64,000 nucleotides of DNA, taken from Rhodovulum marinum. GTDB taxonomy: Bacteria > Pseudomonadota > Alphaproteobacteria > Rhodobacterales > Rhodobacteraceae. Position numbers and translations under genes: made by a program. This document shows positions 17,337-26,424 of the stretch, one piece after another; the first letter of the stretch is position 1, and each line of letters starts with the position of its first letter. Below the pieces are notes generated by a model, which was given only the letters and a program-made list of their open reading frames with translations, was not told where the DNA came from and did not search any database. Location: positions 1 through 64,000 of the forward strand of contig NZ_SLXP01000015.1 of assembly GCF_004343075.1 (NCBI RefSeq), written 5' to 3'.

Positions 17337-18455
17337 ATGAGTGTGAACGCGATGATCGTGTCGGCCGGCGAGGCGCTGGACGTCCTCCGCGCCGGCTGGC
17401 AGGCGCAGCGGGCGGGGCATATGCTGGCCTCCTACATGATGCACGGGCGGCCCGGGGTGGGAAAGACGCAGGTGGTCGAGCAACTGGCCGGCGAGATCGG
17501 CGCCCGGCTGTTCGATTTGCGCCTGACCACGATCGAGCCGCAGGACCTGCGTGGGTTGCCCTATTACGACCACGAGACGCAAAAGACCAAGTGGTATCGC
17601 CCCGAGGATCTGCCCGACGACGTGGATCATCCGTCGATCCTGTTCCTCGACGAGCTGACCGCCGCCTCGCCGATGCTGCAGCCCACGGTCTACGGTCTCT
17701 TGCAGGAACGCCGGGTCGGCCGCCACTGCCTGCCCGACAACGTGTTCATCGTGGCCGCCGGAAACACCGTCGAGGACGGCGCCATCGCCTACCAGATGAA
17801 CACCGCGCTTTCCGACCGGCTGATCCATCTGCACGTGCAGGCCGCCGCCGCCGACTGGCTGGACAATTACGCGGTGCCGCGCGGCCTGCACCCCACCGTC
17901 GTCGCCTTTATCAAGACCCGGCCCGACCTGCTGGACACCACCGAACGCACCGTGGCCGAGGGCCAGCTGATCGCCACCACGCCCCGCAGTTGGGAACGCG
18001 TCAGCCAGATCCTGACCGCCGTGCCCGACCGGCGCATGCGCAACGTCCTTGTCGCGGGCACCGTGGGCGAGGCGGTCGCCGCCGAGTTCGCGATGATCGC
18101 CGACGACATCTCGGCCACGGTGCAGGTGCAGGACATGCTGGAGGCCGACCGCAAGGCCAGGATCAGTCTCTATCCTGCCTCGATGCACGGGTTGAACGCG
18201 CTGATCTACGGGCTGATCGGCATTCTGGATTCGCGCAACGTGAACGGCGTGATCGACATCATGGCTGATATCCGCCAGCTCTCCCGCCTGCGCGAGGAAG
18301 AGGAATTCAAGCGCATGCCGCTGGGTGAACTCACCACCTACGGATTCGAGGGGCTGATTCGAAAGGGCCTCGATCTTGGCCTGGGAGAACGCTTCCTCGG
18401 CCATGATGCCTATCGCACCTACGCCGCGGAGCGGAAGGAGGCCGGGCTCGCGTGA
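17337..18455 (+). CDS. MoxR-family AAA+ ATPase
   Basis: A 372-residue AAA+ ATPase. Walker A is GRPGVGKT (residues 37-44) and Walker B is ILFLDEL (101-107). The segment AAGNTVEDGAIAYQMNTALSDRLIHL is the sensor 1/arginine-finger region of MoxR proteins. These ATPases act as chaperones that insert metals or remodel a VWA-domain partner. The downstream gene encodes exactly such a VWA protein, and the two overlap as GTGA (18452-18455). ATG 17337 has AGGAAAACGGG upstream and gives the normal N-terminus; an in-frame ATG 63 nt earlier is less plausible. The client is unknown. Confidence 0.9.
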   Translation: MSVNAMIVSAGEALDVLRAGWQAQRAGHMLASYMMHGRPGVGKTQVVEQLAGEIGARLFDLRLTTIEPQDLRGLPYYDHETQKTKWYRPEDLPDDVDHPSILFLDELTAASPMLQPTVYGLLQERRVGRHCLPDNVFIVAAGNTVEDGAIAYQMNTALSDRLIHLHVQAAAADWLDNYAVPRGLHPTVVAFIKTRPDLLDTTERTVAEGQLIATTPRSWERVSQILTAVPDRRMRNVLVAGTVGEAVAAEFAMIADDISATVQVQDMLEADRKARISLYPASMHGLNALIYGLIGILDSRNVNGVIDIMADIRQLSRLREEEEFKRMPLGELTTYGFEGLIRKGLDLGLGERFLGHDAYRTYAAERKEAGLA

Positions 18456-19816
18456 TCCTGCAGCGCCATTCGACCCGGGCGCGGCGCGCGCTGACCAAGC
18501 TGGCCGAACAGGACCCGGCCTTTGCCGCGCTGGCATTGTGGTGCACCCATGTCGACAGCGACGGGCGCGAAGGCCCGGCCTGGACCGATGGCCGCGCGAT
18601 CCATTACGGCCCCGCCTTCGAGCCCCTCAGCCTGCCCGAGCAGATCGGCCTTGCCGCGCACCACATCCTGCACATCGCCTTCCGCCATGCGCCACGGTCG
18701 CACGCGATGCATGTCCGCTTCGGCGACCGCTATGACGAAGCCCTGTTCAACCTCGCCACCGACGCCATCGTGAACGAAACGCTGATGCTGACGGGCTTCA
18801 TCCTGCCCCGGCCCGCGGTGCGGCTGACCGGCCTTCTCAAGGCCACGCTGCGCGAGGATATCCGCGGCGAAGAGGCGGTGACGAAATACGATGCCGAACG
18901 GCTGTATGTCGCCCTGATGCAGGACGGCGCGTCCCCGCGCAGCACGCGCCCCGGCGACAAGGGGGCGGCGGGCGGCGGCGGCAAGGGCGACGGCGAAGGG
19001 CAGGGCAGCCAGGGCGGCGACCGGCCCCGCCCCGGCGGCGCACTGGCCGAGGCCGCCCGCGCCTATGCCGAACAGCAGGCCTTTGCCCCCGACATCGAAA
19101 CCGGGCGTGACGACAGGGATGACGGCGCGGGCCGCGAGGAAGATGCAGAATGGCGCCAGCGCGTCGCCCGCGCGATGGAGGCCGGGCGCCTGGCCGGGCA
19201 CGGCATCGGCATGCTGGGCCATCGCCTGGCCGACCTGCCCGAGGTGCACACCCCGTGGGAAGTCGTGTTGCGCGGACTGGTCAGCCGCGCGGTGATGCAG
19301 AACCCGCGCCCGCAAGGCACCCGCCCCGCCCGCCGCTGGCTGGCCCGCGATGCAGATGCGCGACAACGGGGCGCCCCCGACCCCGCCTTCGAACCCGGCA
19401 TGCTGCGCGACCAGGACATCCCGCGCATTGTCGTCGGTGTCGACAGCTCGGGGTCTGTCGACGGCACCCTGCTGGCGAAATTTGCCGCCGAACTGGCCGC
19501 CATCGCCAAGCGCACCGGGGCCGAAACGCATGTTCTCGTCTTCGATCAGCAGGTGCGCGGGCGCGCCGTCATGGGCGGCGCGGCCTGGGAAAAACGTATC
19601 ACCGACATCCTGTTCAGCCGCGACGGCGGCACATCGTTCATCCAGGTGATGGACGAGGCGCTGGCGCTCGATCCATCCGCCGTGGTGATCCTCACCGATC
19701 TCGAAGGCCCCTTTGGCCCGATGCCGCCAAAGGGCCTGCCGGTGATCTGGGCCGTACCCGGAGAGCCGCCATCCGCGGGCGCCCCCTTCGGTCGCGTTCT
19801 CAGCCTCGCGCGTTAG
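18452..19816 (+). CDS. VWA-like / putative metallopeptidase-domain protein, MoxR partner
   Basis: A 454-residue protein. Its N-terminal domain has a His-rich helix HHILHIAFRH (70-79) resembling a zinc-peptidase HxxxH site. A Gly-rich, low-complexity linker (about 160-195) precedes a C-terminal VWA-like domain whose MIDAS-type motif is DSSGS (331-335). This architecture matches a family found next to MoxR ATPases. The start is GTG at 18452, overlapping the MoxR stop by 4 nt, so the two are made together. Likely a cytosolic ATPase/VWA chaperone pair. Whether the protease-like site is active cannot be judged from sequence alone. Confidence 0.83.
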   Translation: MILQRHSTRARRALTKLAEQDPAFAALALWCTHVDSDGREGPAWTDGRAIHYGPAFEPLSLPEQIGLAAHHILHIAFRHAPRSHAMHVRFGDRYDEALFNLATDAIVNETLMLTGFILPRPAVRLTGLLKATLREDIRGEEAVTKYDAERLYVALMQDGASPRSTRPGDKGAAGGGGKGDGEGQGSQGGDRPRPGGALAEAARAYAEQQAFAPDIETGRDDRDDGAGREEDAEWRQRVARAMEAGRLAGHGIGMLGHRLADLPEVHTPWEVVLRGLVSRAVMQNPRPQGTRPARRWLARDADARQRGAPDPAFEPGMLRDQDIPRIVVGVDSSGSVDGTLLAKFAAELAAIAKRTGAETHVLVFDQQVRGRAVMGGAAWEKRITDILFSRDGGTSFIQVMDEALALDPSAVVILTDLEGPFGPMPPKGLPVIWAVPGEPPSAGAPFGRVLSLAR

Positions 19817-19860
19817 GCACTGCAATCCGGGCCCTCGCGCCCTGTCGACTGCCCGAGTTC

Positions 19861-19920
19861 TTCTTCTGGCTCCAAATATCCCGGGGGGTGCGGGGGGCAG
19901 CGCCCCCCGCCAGAGGCCGG
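19861..19920 (+). repeat. Interspersed intergenic element, copy 2
   Basis: Begins TTCTTCTGGCTCCAAATATCC, then a G-rich run and the hairpin GGGGGGC-AGC-GCCCCCC. It lies downstream of the minus-strand gene ending at 19953 (read antisense here). It shares its core with copies near 32.5, 37.6, 37.8, 40.8 and 46.5 kb. The whole gap 19817-19952 holds no gene. Confidence 0.8.
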
Positions 19921-19952
19921 CGCGCAGCGTGCGCCGATCCACGAAAAGCCGC

Positions 19953-20639
19953 TCACGCCGTCGCCAGCGCCTCCAGCCGTGCATGGGCCGACACGCTTCT
20001 GGTTTCCAGCGTCACGTCATGCATGAACCGGCCCAGCGCAAGGCTGGTGACATGCATCCGCTCCTCGGTGAATTCGGCATCGAACAACCCGTCCTGGATC
20101 ATCTGCCGTTCCTCCTCGTCGAGATCCAGCACCTGCGGTTCGGGCGTGTCGGTCTGGACCGAGACGAAGGTCATCGGCGGGATGCGCGCCAGCGCCGATT
20201 GCTCGATCACCATGTGCAACTCGCCGGCCTTCAACCCGCGCTTGGCGGCGATCCGCGTCAGGATCTCCCGCCCCCGCACCGTCGCGATATCGGCGCCCCG
20301 CTCGGCCTCTTCCTCGGGCATCAGGCGGCGGCGCCGCTCGGGGTTGTCGACCGACAGCACCCGCGATTCCACCAGGTAGACCATCAGAAACATCAATGCC
20401 GGCGCTTGTCCGATCGGCAGGGCAAGGTCCGGAAACATCAGGATCAGCACCGGGAACGGGCTTAGCGCCAGAAGGTAGCGCAGGAACGATACCTCCATGA
20501 TCATCCGCCAGTAAAGCGAACTGCCCAGCGACCCCCGAGGCAATATCCCGAACCCGTGGCCGATCAGCTTGCGCGGGACCTTGCGGATTTTCATGGTCGA
20601 ACGGTTGGACACCGTCGATGGCGTGACGACATGCAGCAT
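19953..20639 (-). CDS. Uncharacterised inner-membrane protein
   Basis: About 228 residues, starting MLHVVTPSTVS; a later start at MKIRKVPRKLIG (20594) is also possible. Two hydrophobic segments, FLRYLLALSPFPVLILMF and APALMFLMVYLVE, suggest two membrane helices. A charged cytoplasmic C-terminal half (ERRRRLMPEEEAERG onward) has EREILTRIAAKRGLKAGELH-like helical features and ends ARLEALATA. I do not recognise a characterised family. It ends beside repeat copy 2. Its 5' end is 36 nt from the end of trhO, in the same direction, so the two may be co-transcribed. Confidence 0.75.
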   Translation of the reverse strand: MLHVVTPSTVSNRSTMKIRKVPRKLIGHGFGILPRGSLGSSLYWRMIMEVSFLRYLLALSPFPVLILMFPDLALPIGQAPALMFLMVYLVESRVLSVDNPERRRRLMPEEEAERGADIATVRGREILTRIAAKRGLKAGELHMVIEQSALARIPPMTFVSVQTDTPEPQVLDLDEEERQMIQDGLFDAEFTEERMHVTSLALGRFMHDVTLETRSVSAHARLEALATA

Positions 20640-20674
20640 GGGCTGGGCCTCTGCAACCTGTAGGTTGTCTAAGT

Positions 20675-21601
20675 CTAGCCTTGTTGCGTGTGCCGTCCAG
20701 CCCGGCCCAGATGCGCGGTGCCGCGCGCCTCGGCCAGCCGCACCTGCCGGTGGCGTTCGCGGAACCGGGCGCGCTGCGCCTCGGAATACTCGTCCGCGCA
20801 GTGGTGACAGCGCGCGCCTTCCTCGTAGTCCGGCCGTTCCAGGTCCGCGGGCGCCAGTGGCCGCCGGCAGGCATGGCACAACACGTGCGGCCCCTCGCGC
20901 AGCCCGTGTTCCACCGACACCCGCCCGTCGAAGACGAAACATGCGCCTCGCCACAGGCTGTCGGGCTCGGGCACCTGTTCCAGGTAGCTGAGGATACCGC
21001 CCTTCAGGTGAAACACCTCTTCGACTCCCTGGCCCAGCAGGTAGTTCGTGGATTTCTCGCAGCGGATGCCGCCGGTGCAGAACATCGCGATCCGCTTGTT
21101 GTGAAAGCGGTGCCGGTTGGCCTCCCACCAGGCGGGAAAGTCGCGGAAGCTGTCCGTGCCGGGATCGATCGCCCCTTCGAAGCTGCCGATCGCCACCTCG
21201 TAGGCGTTGCGTGTGTCGATCACCGCGACGTCGGGCGCGGCGATCAGGGCGTTCCAGTCACGGGGCTCGACGTAATGGCCGACCGCCGCACGCGGGTCGA
21301 CATCGGGCTGGCCCATGGTGACGATCTCGCGTTTCAGCCGCACCTTCATCCGGCCGAAGGGGCGGTCCCGCGCGGTGCTTTCCTTCCACTCAAGCCCCGC
21401 GCATCCGGGCAGCGCGCGGATATGCGCCAGCACGGATTCGACGCCGTCCCGCTTGCCTGCTATCGTTCCGTTGATCCCTTCTCGTGCGAGGAGAAGCGTT
21501 CCGCAAAGCCCCGCCCCTTCGCAGGCCGACAAAAGCGGCGCGCGCAGCGCCGCGGGGTCGTCGAACCGGGTGAAGTGATAGAGCGCAGCCACCGTGTACA
21601 T
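20675..21601 (-). CDS. trhO: tRNA uridine(34) hydroxylase TrhO (rhodanese/UPF0176 family)
   Basis: A 308-residue oxygen-dependent enzyme that hydroxylates U34 of certain tRNAs (first step of mo5U/cmo5U). The N-terminal acylphosphatase-like domain (1-95) contains [10 protein letters not shown] rhodanese domain (about 120-215) has the catalytic Cys175 in [13 protein letters not shown]-terminal Cys-rich tail (LCHACRRPL ... CHHCADEY) may bind zinc. The start at 21601 gives the family N-terminus [13 protein letters not shown]. It is divergent from pncA. Confidence 0.92.
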   Translation of the reverse strand: MYTVAALYHFTRFDDPAALRAPLLSACEGAGLCGTLLLAREGINGTIAGKRDGVESVLAHIRALPGCAGLEWKESTARDRPFGRMKVRLKREIVTMGQPDVDPRAAVGHYVEPRDWNALIAAPDVAVIDTRNAYEVAIGSFEGAIDPGTDSFRDFPAWWEANRHRFHNKRIAMFCTGGIRCEKSTNYLLGQGVEEVFHLKGGILSYLEQVPEPDSLWRGACFVFDGRVSVEHGLREGPHVLCHACRRPLAPADLERPDYEEGARCHHCADEYSEAQRARFRERHRQVRLAEARGTAHLGRAGRHTQQG

Positions 21602-21707
21602 GGGTAAACCGATACGATGGCCGCCCGGGGTGCGGCAAGAGCGGGGCATTGACCTGTCCGGGGCGGCCCCTTAACCCCAAACACCGACAGAGACCGGAGG
21701 AAGGCCC

Positions 21708-22316
21708 ATGCGACCCGCCAACGAAGCCCTGATCGTGATCGACGTTCAGAACGATTTCTGCACCGGCGGCGCCCTTGCCGTGCCCGGCGGCGAAGAGATC
21801 GTTCCCCGGATCAACGCGCTGCTGGACGAATTCCAGACCCGCGTCTTCACCCAGGACTGGCACCCGGCCGACCACAGCTCCTTCGCCGACAACCACGAGG
21901 GCAAGAAACCCCACGAGGTCATTGACATGCCCTATGGTCCGCAGATCCTGTGGCCGGTCCATTGCGTGCAGGGAACGGCAGGGGCCGAATTCCACCCCGA
22001 ACTGGATGCCGCCAAGGCGCATCACGTCGTGCAAAAGGGGTTTCGCCCCGAAATCGACAGCTACTCCGCCTTTTTCGAGAACGACCACGAGACGCCCACG
22101 GGGCTGGACGATTACCTGTCGGCCAAGGGCATCGACCACCTGACCCTGGTGGGCCTCGCGACCGATTTCTGTGTGCTTTACTCGGCCCTGGATGCGAACC
22201 GGCTGGGCTATGCCGTCACCGTGGTCGAGGGCGCGACGCGGGGCATCGATCTGAACGGGTCGCTCGAGGATGCCCGCCAGGCGATGCTGAACGCCAATAT
22301 CGTGCTGGAACCCTGA
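21708..22316 (+). CDS. pncA: Nicotinamidase
   Basis: A 202-residue isochorismatase-fold amidase that converts nicotinamide to nicotinate in NAD salvage. The catalytic triad is Asp12 (IDVQNDF), Lys110 (VVQKGF) and Cys155 (ATDFCV). The metal site is DWHPADH (50-56). A GGAGG sequence precedes ATG 21708. It is followed 2 nt later by pncB, the next enzyme of the same pathway, so the pair is an operon for nicotinamide recycling. Confidence 0.95.
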   Translation: MRPANEALIVIDVQNDFCTGGALAVPGGEEIVPRINALLDEFQTRVFTQDWHPADHSSFADNHEGKKPHEVIDMPYGPQILWPVHCVQGTAGAEFHPELDAAKAHHVVQKGFRPEIDSYSAFFENDHETPTGLDDYLSAKGIDHLTLVGLATDFCVLYSALDANRLGYAVTVVEGATRGIDLNGSLEDARQAMLNANIVLEP

Positions 22317-22318
22317 CG

Positions 22319-23611
22319 ATGGTCGACATCGCCACGCGGGTCTACAACCACAAATGGAAGATCGACCCGATCGTCCGGTCCCTGATCGACACCGATTTCT
22401 ACAAGCTGTTGATGTGCCAGTCGGTTTTCCGCAACAGGCCCGACACCCAAGTCACCTTTTCGCTGATCAACCGCACCACCGACATTCGCCTGGCCGACCT
22501 GATCGACGAGGGCGAGCTGCGCGAACAGCTGGACCATATCCGCACGCTGCGCCTGACCCGCGGCGAAAGCACCTGGCTGCGGGGCAACACCTTCTATGGC
22601 AAGCGCCAGATGTTCCGCCCCGATTTCATGGAGTGGTACGAGAACCTGCAATTGCCGCCCTACACGCTGGAAAAGCGTGACGGCCAGTACGAACTGACCT
22701 TCGAGGGGCGTTGGCCCGAGGTGATGATGTGGGAGATTCCCGCGCTGGCCGTGCTGATGGAACTGCGCGGGCGCGCGGTCCTGGCGCATATGGGCAAGTT
22801 CGAGCTTCAGGTGCTGTACGCCCGCGCCATGACCAAGCTGTGGGAAAAGATCCAGCGCCTGCGCCCGCTGGAAAACCTGCGGGTGGCCGATTTCGGCACG
22901 CGGCGGCGGCATTCCTTCCTGTGGCAGGACTGGTGCGTGCAGGCGATGATGGAAGGTCTGGGCGAGAAATTCGTGGGCACCTCGAACTGCCTGATCGCGA
23001 TGCGCCACGATATCGAAGCGATCGGCACCAACGCGCATGAACTGCCCATGGTCTATGCCGCCCTGGCCGAAACCGACGAAGAGCTGCGCCAGGCCCCCTA
23101 CAAGGTGCTGGCCGACTGGCACGAGGAACACGAGGGCAACCTGCGGATCATCCTGCCCGATACCTACGGCACCAAGGGGTTCCTGAAGAACGCGCCCGAC
23201 TGGCTGGCCGGCTGGACCGGGATCCGGATCGATTCGGGCGACCCGGCCGAGGGCGCCGAGACCGCCATCGCCTGGTGGAAAGAGCGCGGCGAGGATCCGC
23301 GGAAAAAGCTGATCATCTTTTCCGACGGGCTGGACGTGGATGTCATCACCGACCTTGCCCAGCGCTTTGCCGGCCGCGCCAAGGTCAGTTTCGGTTGGGG
23401 CACGCTGCTGACCAACGATTTCCGCGGGCTGGTGCCGGATGACGCGCTCGCGCCCTTCAGCCTGGTCTGCAAGGCCATAAGTGCGAACGGCCGGCCCACG
23501 GTCAAGCTGTCGGACAACCCCAACAAGGCGATGGGTCCGGCGTCCGAGATCGAGCGTTACAAACGCGTCTTCGGCGTGGGCGAGCAGCAGGCACTCGAGG
23601 TCATGGTGTAA
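22319..23611 (+). CDS. pncB: Nicotinate phosphoribosyltransferase
   Basis: A 430-residue enzyme converting nicotinate and PRPP to nicotinate mononucleotide, the committed step of the Preiss-Handler pathway. Recognised from [15 protein letters not shown] near the N-terminus, [13 protein letters not shown] in the middle and GIRIDSGDP plus [11 protein letters not shown] in the C-terminal half (PRPP/phosphate-binding loops). ATG 22319 follows the pncA stop by 2 nt. The frame is open upstream, but that part is pncA's shadow. Length and motifs are those of the bacterial class. Confidence 0.95.
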   Translation: MVDIATRVYNHKWKIDPIVRSLIDTDFYKLLMCQSVFRNRPDTQVTFSLINRTTDIRLADLIDEGELREQLDHIRTLRLTRGESTWLRGNTFYGKRQMFRPDFMEWYENLQLPPYTLEKRDGQYELTFEGRWPEVMMWEIPALAVLMELRGRAVLAHMGKFELQVLYARAMTKLWEKIQRLRPLENLRVADFGTRRRHSFLWQDWCVQAMMEGLGEKFVGTSNCLIAMRHDIEAIGTNAHELPMVYAALAETDEELRQAPYKVLADWHEEHEGNLRIILPDTYGTKGFLKNAPDWLAGWTGIRIDSGDPAEGAETAIAWWKERGEDPRKKLIIFSDGLDVDVITDLAQRFAGRAKVSFGWGTLLTNDFRGLVPDDALAPFSLVCKAISANGRPTVKLSDNPNKAMGPASEIERYKRVFGVGEQQALEVMV

Positions 23612-23630
23612 GGCACGTTCGCCGCGCCCC

Positions 23631-23897
23631 TTACACCCCCCGCTGGACCGTGCCCGGCCCCGTGGTTTCCTTGGGTGCGGGCGGCGCGGCGGCCAGCAGG
23701 GCAAGTGGGCCCAGCAACACCGTCAGCAGCCGGCCGTTTTCGCGCCGTGTGACATGCCATCCGACATAGGGCAGCGTCTGGTTGCCGTGGGTCCAGGGCC
23801 GCGGCTCTGCCCACTCGTCCGACAGGCGCAGGCAAAGAAAGACGGGCAGGGTGCGCCGTCGCTCGGGAATCCTCAGGGTGAACAGGGTCTTCGGCAT
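23631..23897 (-). CDS. Small hypothetical protein
   Basis: An 88-residue frame (MPKTLFTLRIPERRRTLPVF...) on the minus strand, convergent with pncB and only 19 nt from its stop. A good ribosome-binding site (GGAGACAG) lies about 9 nt before the ATG at 23897. There is one moderately hydrophobic stretch (LLTVLLGPLALLAAAPP). No family is recognised. The ribosome-binding site and the otherwise empty region favour a real gene. The remaining 23898-24102 holds no gene that I can support. Confidence 0.5.
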   Translation of the reverse strand: MPKTLFTLRIPERRRTLPVFLCLRLSDEWAEPRPWTHGNQTLPYVGWHVTRRENGRLLTVLLGPLALLAAAPPAPKETTGPGTVQRGV

Positions 23898-24102
23898 GGC
23901 TGTCTCCGGTCGTCTCGGCCCGGGGCTTCCGGGGCGTCGCGCAGAACATAAGCCCGATCAGGCGCTTGACCATGCCTTCATGCGGTCTTCGGCCGGTGCG
24001 GAGGGGGCGCGCAAGTTTGCGCGTTGCGATGTTCGCCGGTGCTGGCGCCTGGGTCACCGCCGCGGGCCTGCGGCTGCACCGCTTGGGGCCCAAGCGCGCG
24101 CC

Positions 24103-25089
24103 TCAGCCCAGGCGGAACAGGCGTTGCCCCTCCAGCACCGCATGTGCCGTGCGCACCGCCCGGTTCAGATAGGTGCGGATGCGCGGGTCGTCCGGCGCTA
24201 GCCGTGGCATGGTCCAGCCGACCGAGGCCAGCGTGCGCAGCATCACCATGACGGGCAGCATCGCCAGGTCTTCGTCGGTCAGCGGGCGCAGCGTGGCATA
24301 GCCTTCGATCAACCCCGTCGCGATCAGATCCAGCGCCGGTTCCTCGACGTTCTGCGCCAGTGCCGTGCCCAGGTCGTACAGCCGGAACCCGAACCCGCAA
24401 TCGTCGAAGTCGATCAGGTGGGCATGGTGGCCGTCATGCAGGATGTTCTCGCGCAACAGGTCCGCGTGGATCAGCCCCTGGTCGGCGCCCCGCGCGGCAT
24501 AATCCGACAGCCGCTCGCGGGCGAAGCGGCGCGCCTCCTGCATCAGGATGGCCTCGGGCTCGCTGGCCGCGGGGTGGTCCCAGAACCGGCCCCAGAACGG
24601 CGCGGCGCCCAACAGCCCCTCGATATCCCAGTGCGGGCGGGTGAACCCCGGCGGCAGGTGCAGCCGGTCGGTGGTCACGTGCAGTTGCGCCACGGCCCGG
24701 CCGACGCTGGCATAATGGCGCATCTGGTCGTCGGGCGTGCCCACCAGCGGTTCGCCACCCACGCCCAGCGGCGCCCCATCGACCCAGGTCAGCACCGAGG
24801 CGAACCGCCCGTCCGCCAGTTGCGCCAACAGCGCGCCGTCGGCGGTGCGTTGCGGCCGGGGCACCGAAAGGCCGGCTTCGGCCAGCGCCTCCATCCACCA
24901 CAGCTCGGACCGGATCGCCTCCTCGCTTTGATAGCCGGTGCGGTGCAGACGCAGCACGCCCTTGCCCGCCCGCGGCAGGGTGACCGCGAAGACCGCGTTC
25001 TCGCGATGCGAAATCGGGCGCGGCGTGGCGCAGCCCGCCCAGTGGCGCACGGCCTCCCCGGCCAGCGTCAGGGCTTCGGCCTCGGTCAT
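24103..25089 (-). CDS. APH-family small-molecule kinase
   Basis: A 328-residue aminoglycoside phosphotransferase/homoserine-kinase-type enzyme. The catalytic loop is HADLLREN (208-215) and the metal-binding DFG-like motif is IDFDD (226-230). KGVLRLHRTGY holds part of the N-lobe. It overlaps the upstream aminotransferase-like gene by 4 nt (25086-25089). A kinase of this family paired with a class-III PLP enzyme is the arrangement of hydroxylysine kinase with phosphohydroxylysine phospho-lyase, or ethanolamine-type equivalents. A metabolic kinase is therefore more likely than antibiotic resistance. The substrate is not determined by sequence alone. Confidence 0.8.
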   Translation of the reverse strand: MTEAEALTLAGEAVRHWAGCATPRPISHRENAVFAVTLPRAGKGVLRLHRTGYQSEEAIRSELWWMEALAEAGLSVPRPQRTADGALLAQLADGRFASVLTWVDGAPLGVGGEPLVGTPDDQMRHYASVGRAVAQLHVTTDRLHLPPGFTRPHWDIEGLLGAAPFWGRFWDHPAASEPEAILMQEARRFARERLSDYAARGADQGLIHADLLRENILHDGHHAHLIDFDDCGFGFRLYDLGTALAQNVEEPALDLIATGLIEGYATLRPLTDEDLAMLPVMVMLRTLASVGWTMPRLAPDDPRIRTYLNRAVRTAHAVLEGQRLFRLG

Positions 25090-26360
25090 GCGGGTTCCTC
25101 CGTCTGGGCCAGCACCTCGTCGAGCGCGTCGACAAGGAAATCGGCGTTTTCCCGCGAGAACGGCATCGGCGGGCGGATCTTCAGCGTGTTCATCGCCCGC
25201 CCGATCCGGCCCGCGAGGATGCCGCGCTGGCGCAACCCCTCGACCAGCCGATCGGCAAAGGCGGTCGCGGGGGTGCCGTCATCATGGGTGAACTCGGCCC
25301 CCAGGAACAGCCCGGCGCCGCGCACCTCGGCCAGCATCGGGTGGGCCAGGGCGCGCATCCGGTCCAGCAGGTAGGCGCCCACCTCGCATGCGTTCCCGAC
25401 CAGCCCTTCCTCTTCCAGCACGTCCAGCGTGGCCAACGCCGCGGCGGCGGCCACCGGGTTGCCGCCGAAGGTGTTGAAATAGCCAAAGGCGGTGCGGAAC
25501 TCGGCCATGATGTCGGGCCGGGTCACCACCGCACCCACCGGATGGCCGTTCGCCATGGGTTTGCCCAGTGTCACCACGTCGGGCACGAACCCCAGCCTTT
25601 GATAGCCCCAGAACGCATCGCCCAGCCGCCCGAACCCCGGCTGCACCTCGTCGGCCAGGATCAGCCCGCCCGCGCGCCGGATCACCGCCACGGTCGGGTC
25701 CAGGAACCCGCGCTCCAGCGTCGGAAAGCCCTCGTTCGCGAAGAACGGGCACAGCATGAAGCCTGCAAAGCCGTGCCCGGCCTCGTCCAGCTCGGCAATG
25801 GCACGCGCGACATTGGCGGCGAAGGCCCCGGCCTGCGCCTCGGGGCTGCCGCCCAGCGGCGCCAGGCTTTCGGGTGCGGGCACAAGGCGCACATGGGACG
25901 GGTAGCCGCCGATCGGCGGGCGGCGGGTCGACAGCTGGCTGACGGCAGAGGTGTTGCCGTGATAGGTGTTGTCGGTCGCGATCAGCCCGGTCGCCCCGGT
26001 CGCCGCCTGCGCCATGCGCAGCGCCACGTCGTTCGCCTCGGACCCGGTGCAGACCATGATCGCCTGGGACAGCCCGTGCCCCATCGTGGCGGTCAGCCGT
26101 TCGATATAGTCCAGAACGGCCCCGTGCAGATAGCGCGTATGGGTGTTCAGCGTGGCGGCCTGCCGGGCGATGGCCTCGACCACCTTGGGGTGGCAATGGC
26201 CCACATGGGGCACGTTGTTGTAGCAGTCCAGGTACCGCCGGCCGTCCGCATCCCACAGCCAGACGCCCTGTCCACGCACGACATGCACCGGCTCGGCATA
26301 GAAGGTGGGCACGTTCGGCCCCATCAGCCGGGCGCGGCGCTGCAAAAGGGGGTCGGTCAT
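25086..26360 (-). CDS. Class-III PLP aminotransferase / phospho-lyase-like enzyme
   Basis: A 424-residue fold-type I PLP enzyme. The motif ILADEVQPGFGR (234-245) supplies the Asp that binds the PLP nitrogen, and Lys267 in TLGKPMANG forms the Schiff base. The N-terminal YLDCYNNVPHVGHCHP and THTRYLHG resemble the branch containing AGXT2-like phospho-lyases. Coupling to the downstream kinase (4-nt overlap) supports a two-step route in which a hydroxylated amine is phosphorylated and then eliminated. Ordinary transamination is the alternative. An asparaginase gene lies 64 nt upstream in the same direction. Confidence 0.8.
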   Translation of the reverse strand: MTDPLLQRRARLMGPNVPTFYAEPVHVVRGQGVWLWDADGRRYLDCYNNVPHVGHCHPKVVEAIARQAATLNTHTRYLHGAVLDYIERLTATMGHGLSQAIMVCTGSEANDVALRMAQAATGATGLIATDNTYHGNTSAVSQLSTRRPPIGGYPSHVRLVPAPESLAPLGGSPEAQAGAFAANVARAIAELDEAGHGFAGFMLCPFFANEGFPTLERGFLDPTVAVIRRAGGLILADEVQPGFGRLGDAFWGYQRLGFVPDVVTLGKPMANGHPVGAVVTRPDIMAEFRTAFGYFNTFGGNPVAAAAALATLDVLEEEGLVGNACEVGAYLLDRMRALAHPMLAEVRGAGLFLGAEFTHDDGTPATAFADRLVEGLRQRGILAGRIGRAMNTLKIRPPMPFSRENADFLVDALDEVLAQTEEPA

Positions 26361-26424
26361 CGCGGTCCTCGCCCGGAAGGTGTCCCAGTCTGGGACTGAC
26401 GCCCGCCCGATGGCAAGTGCGACT

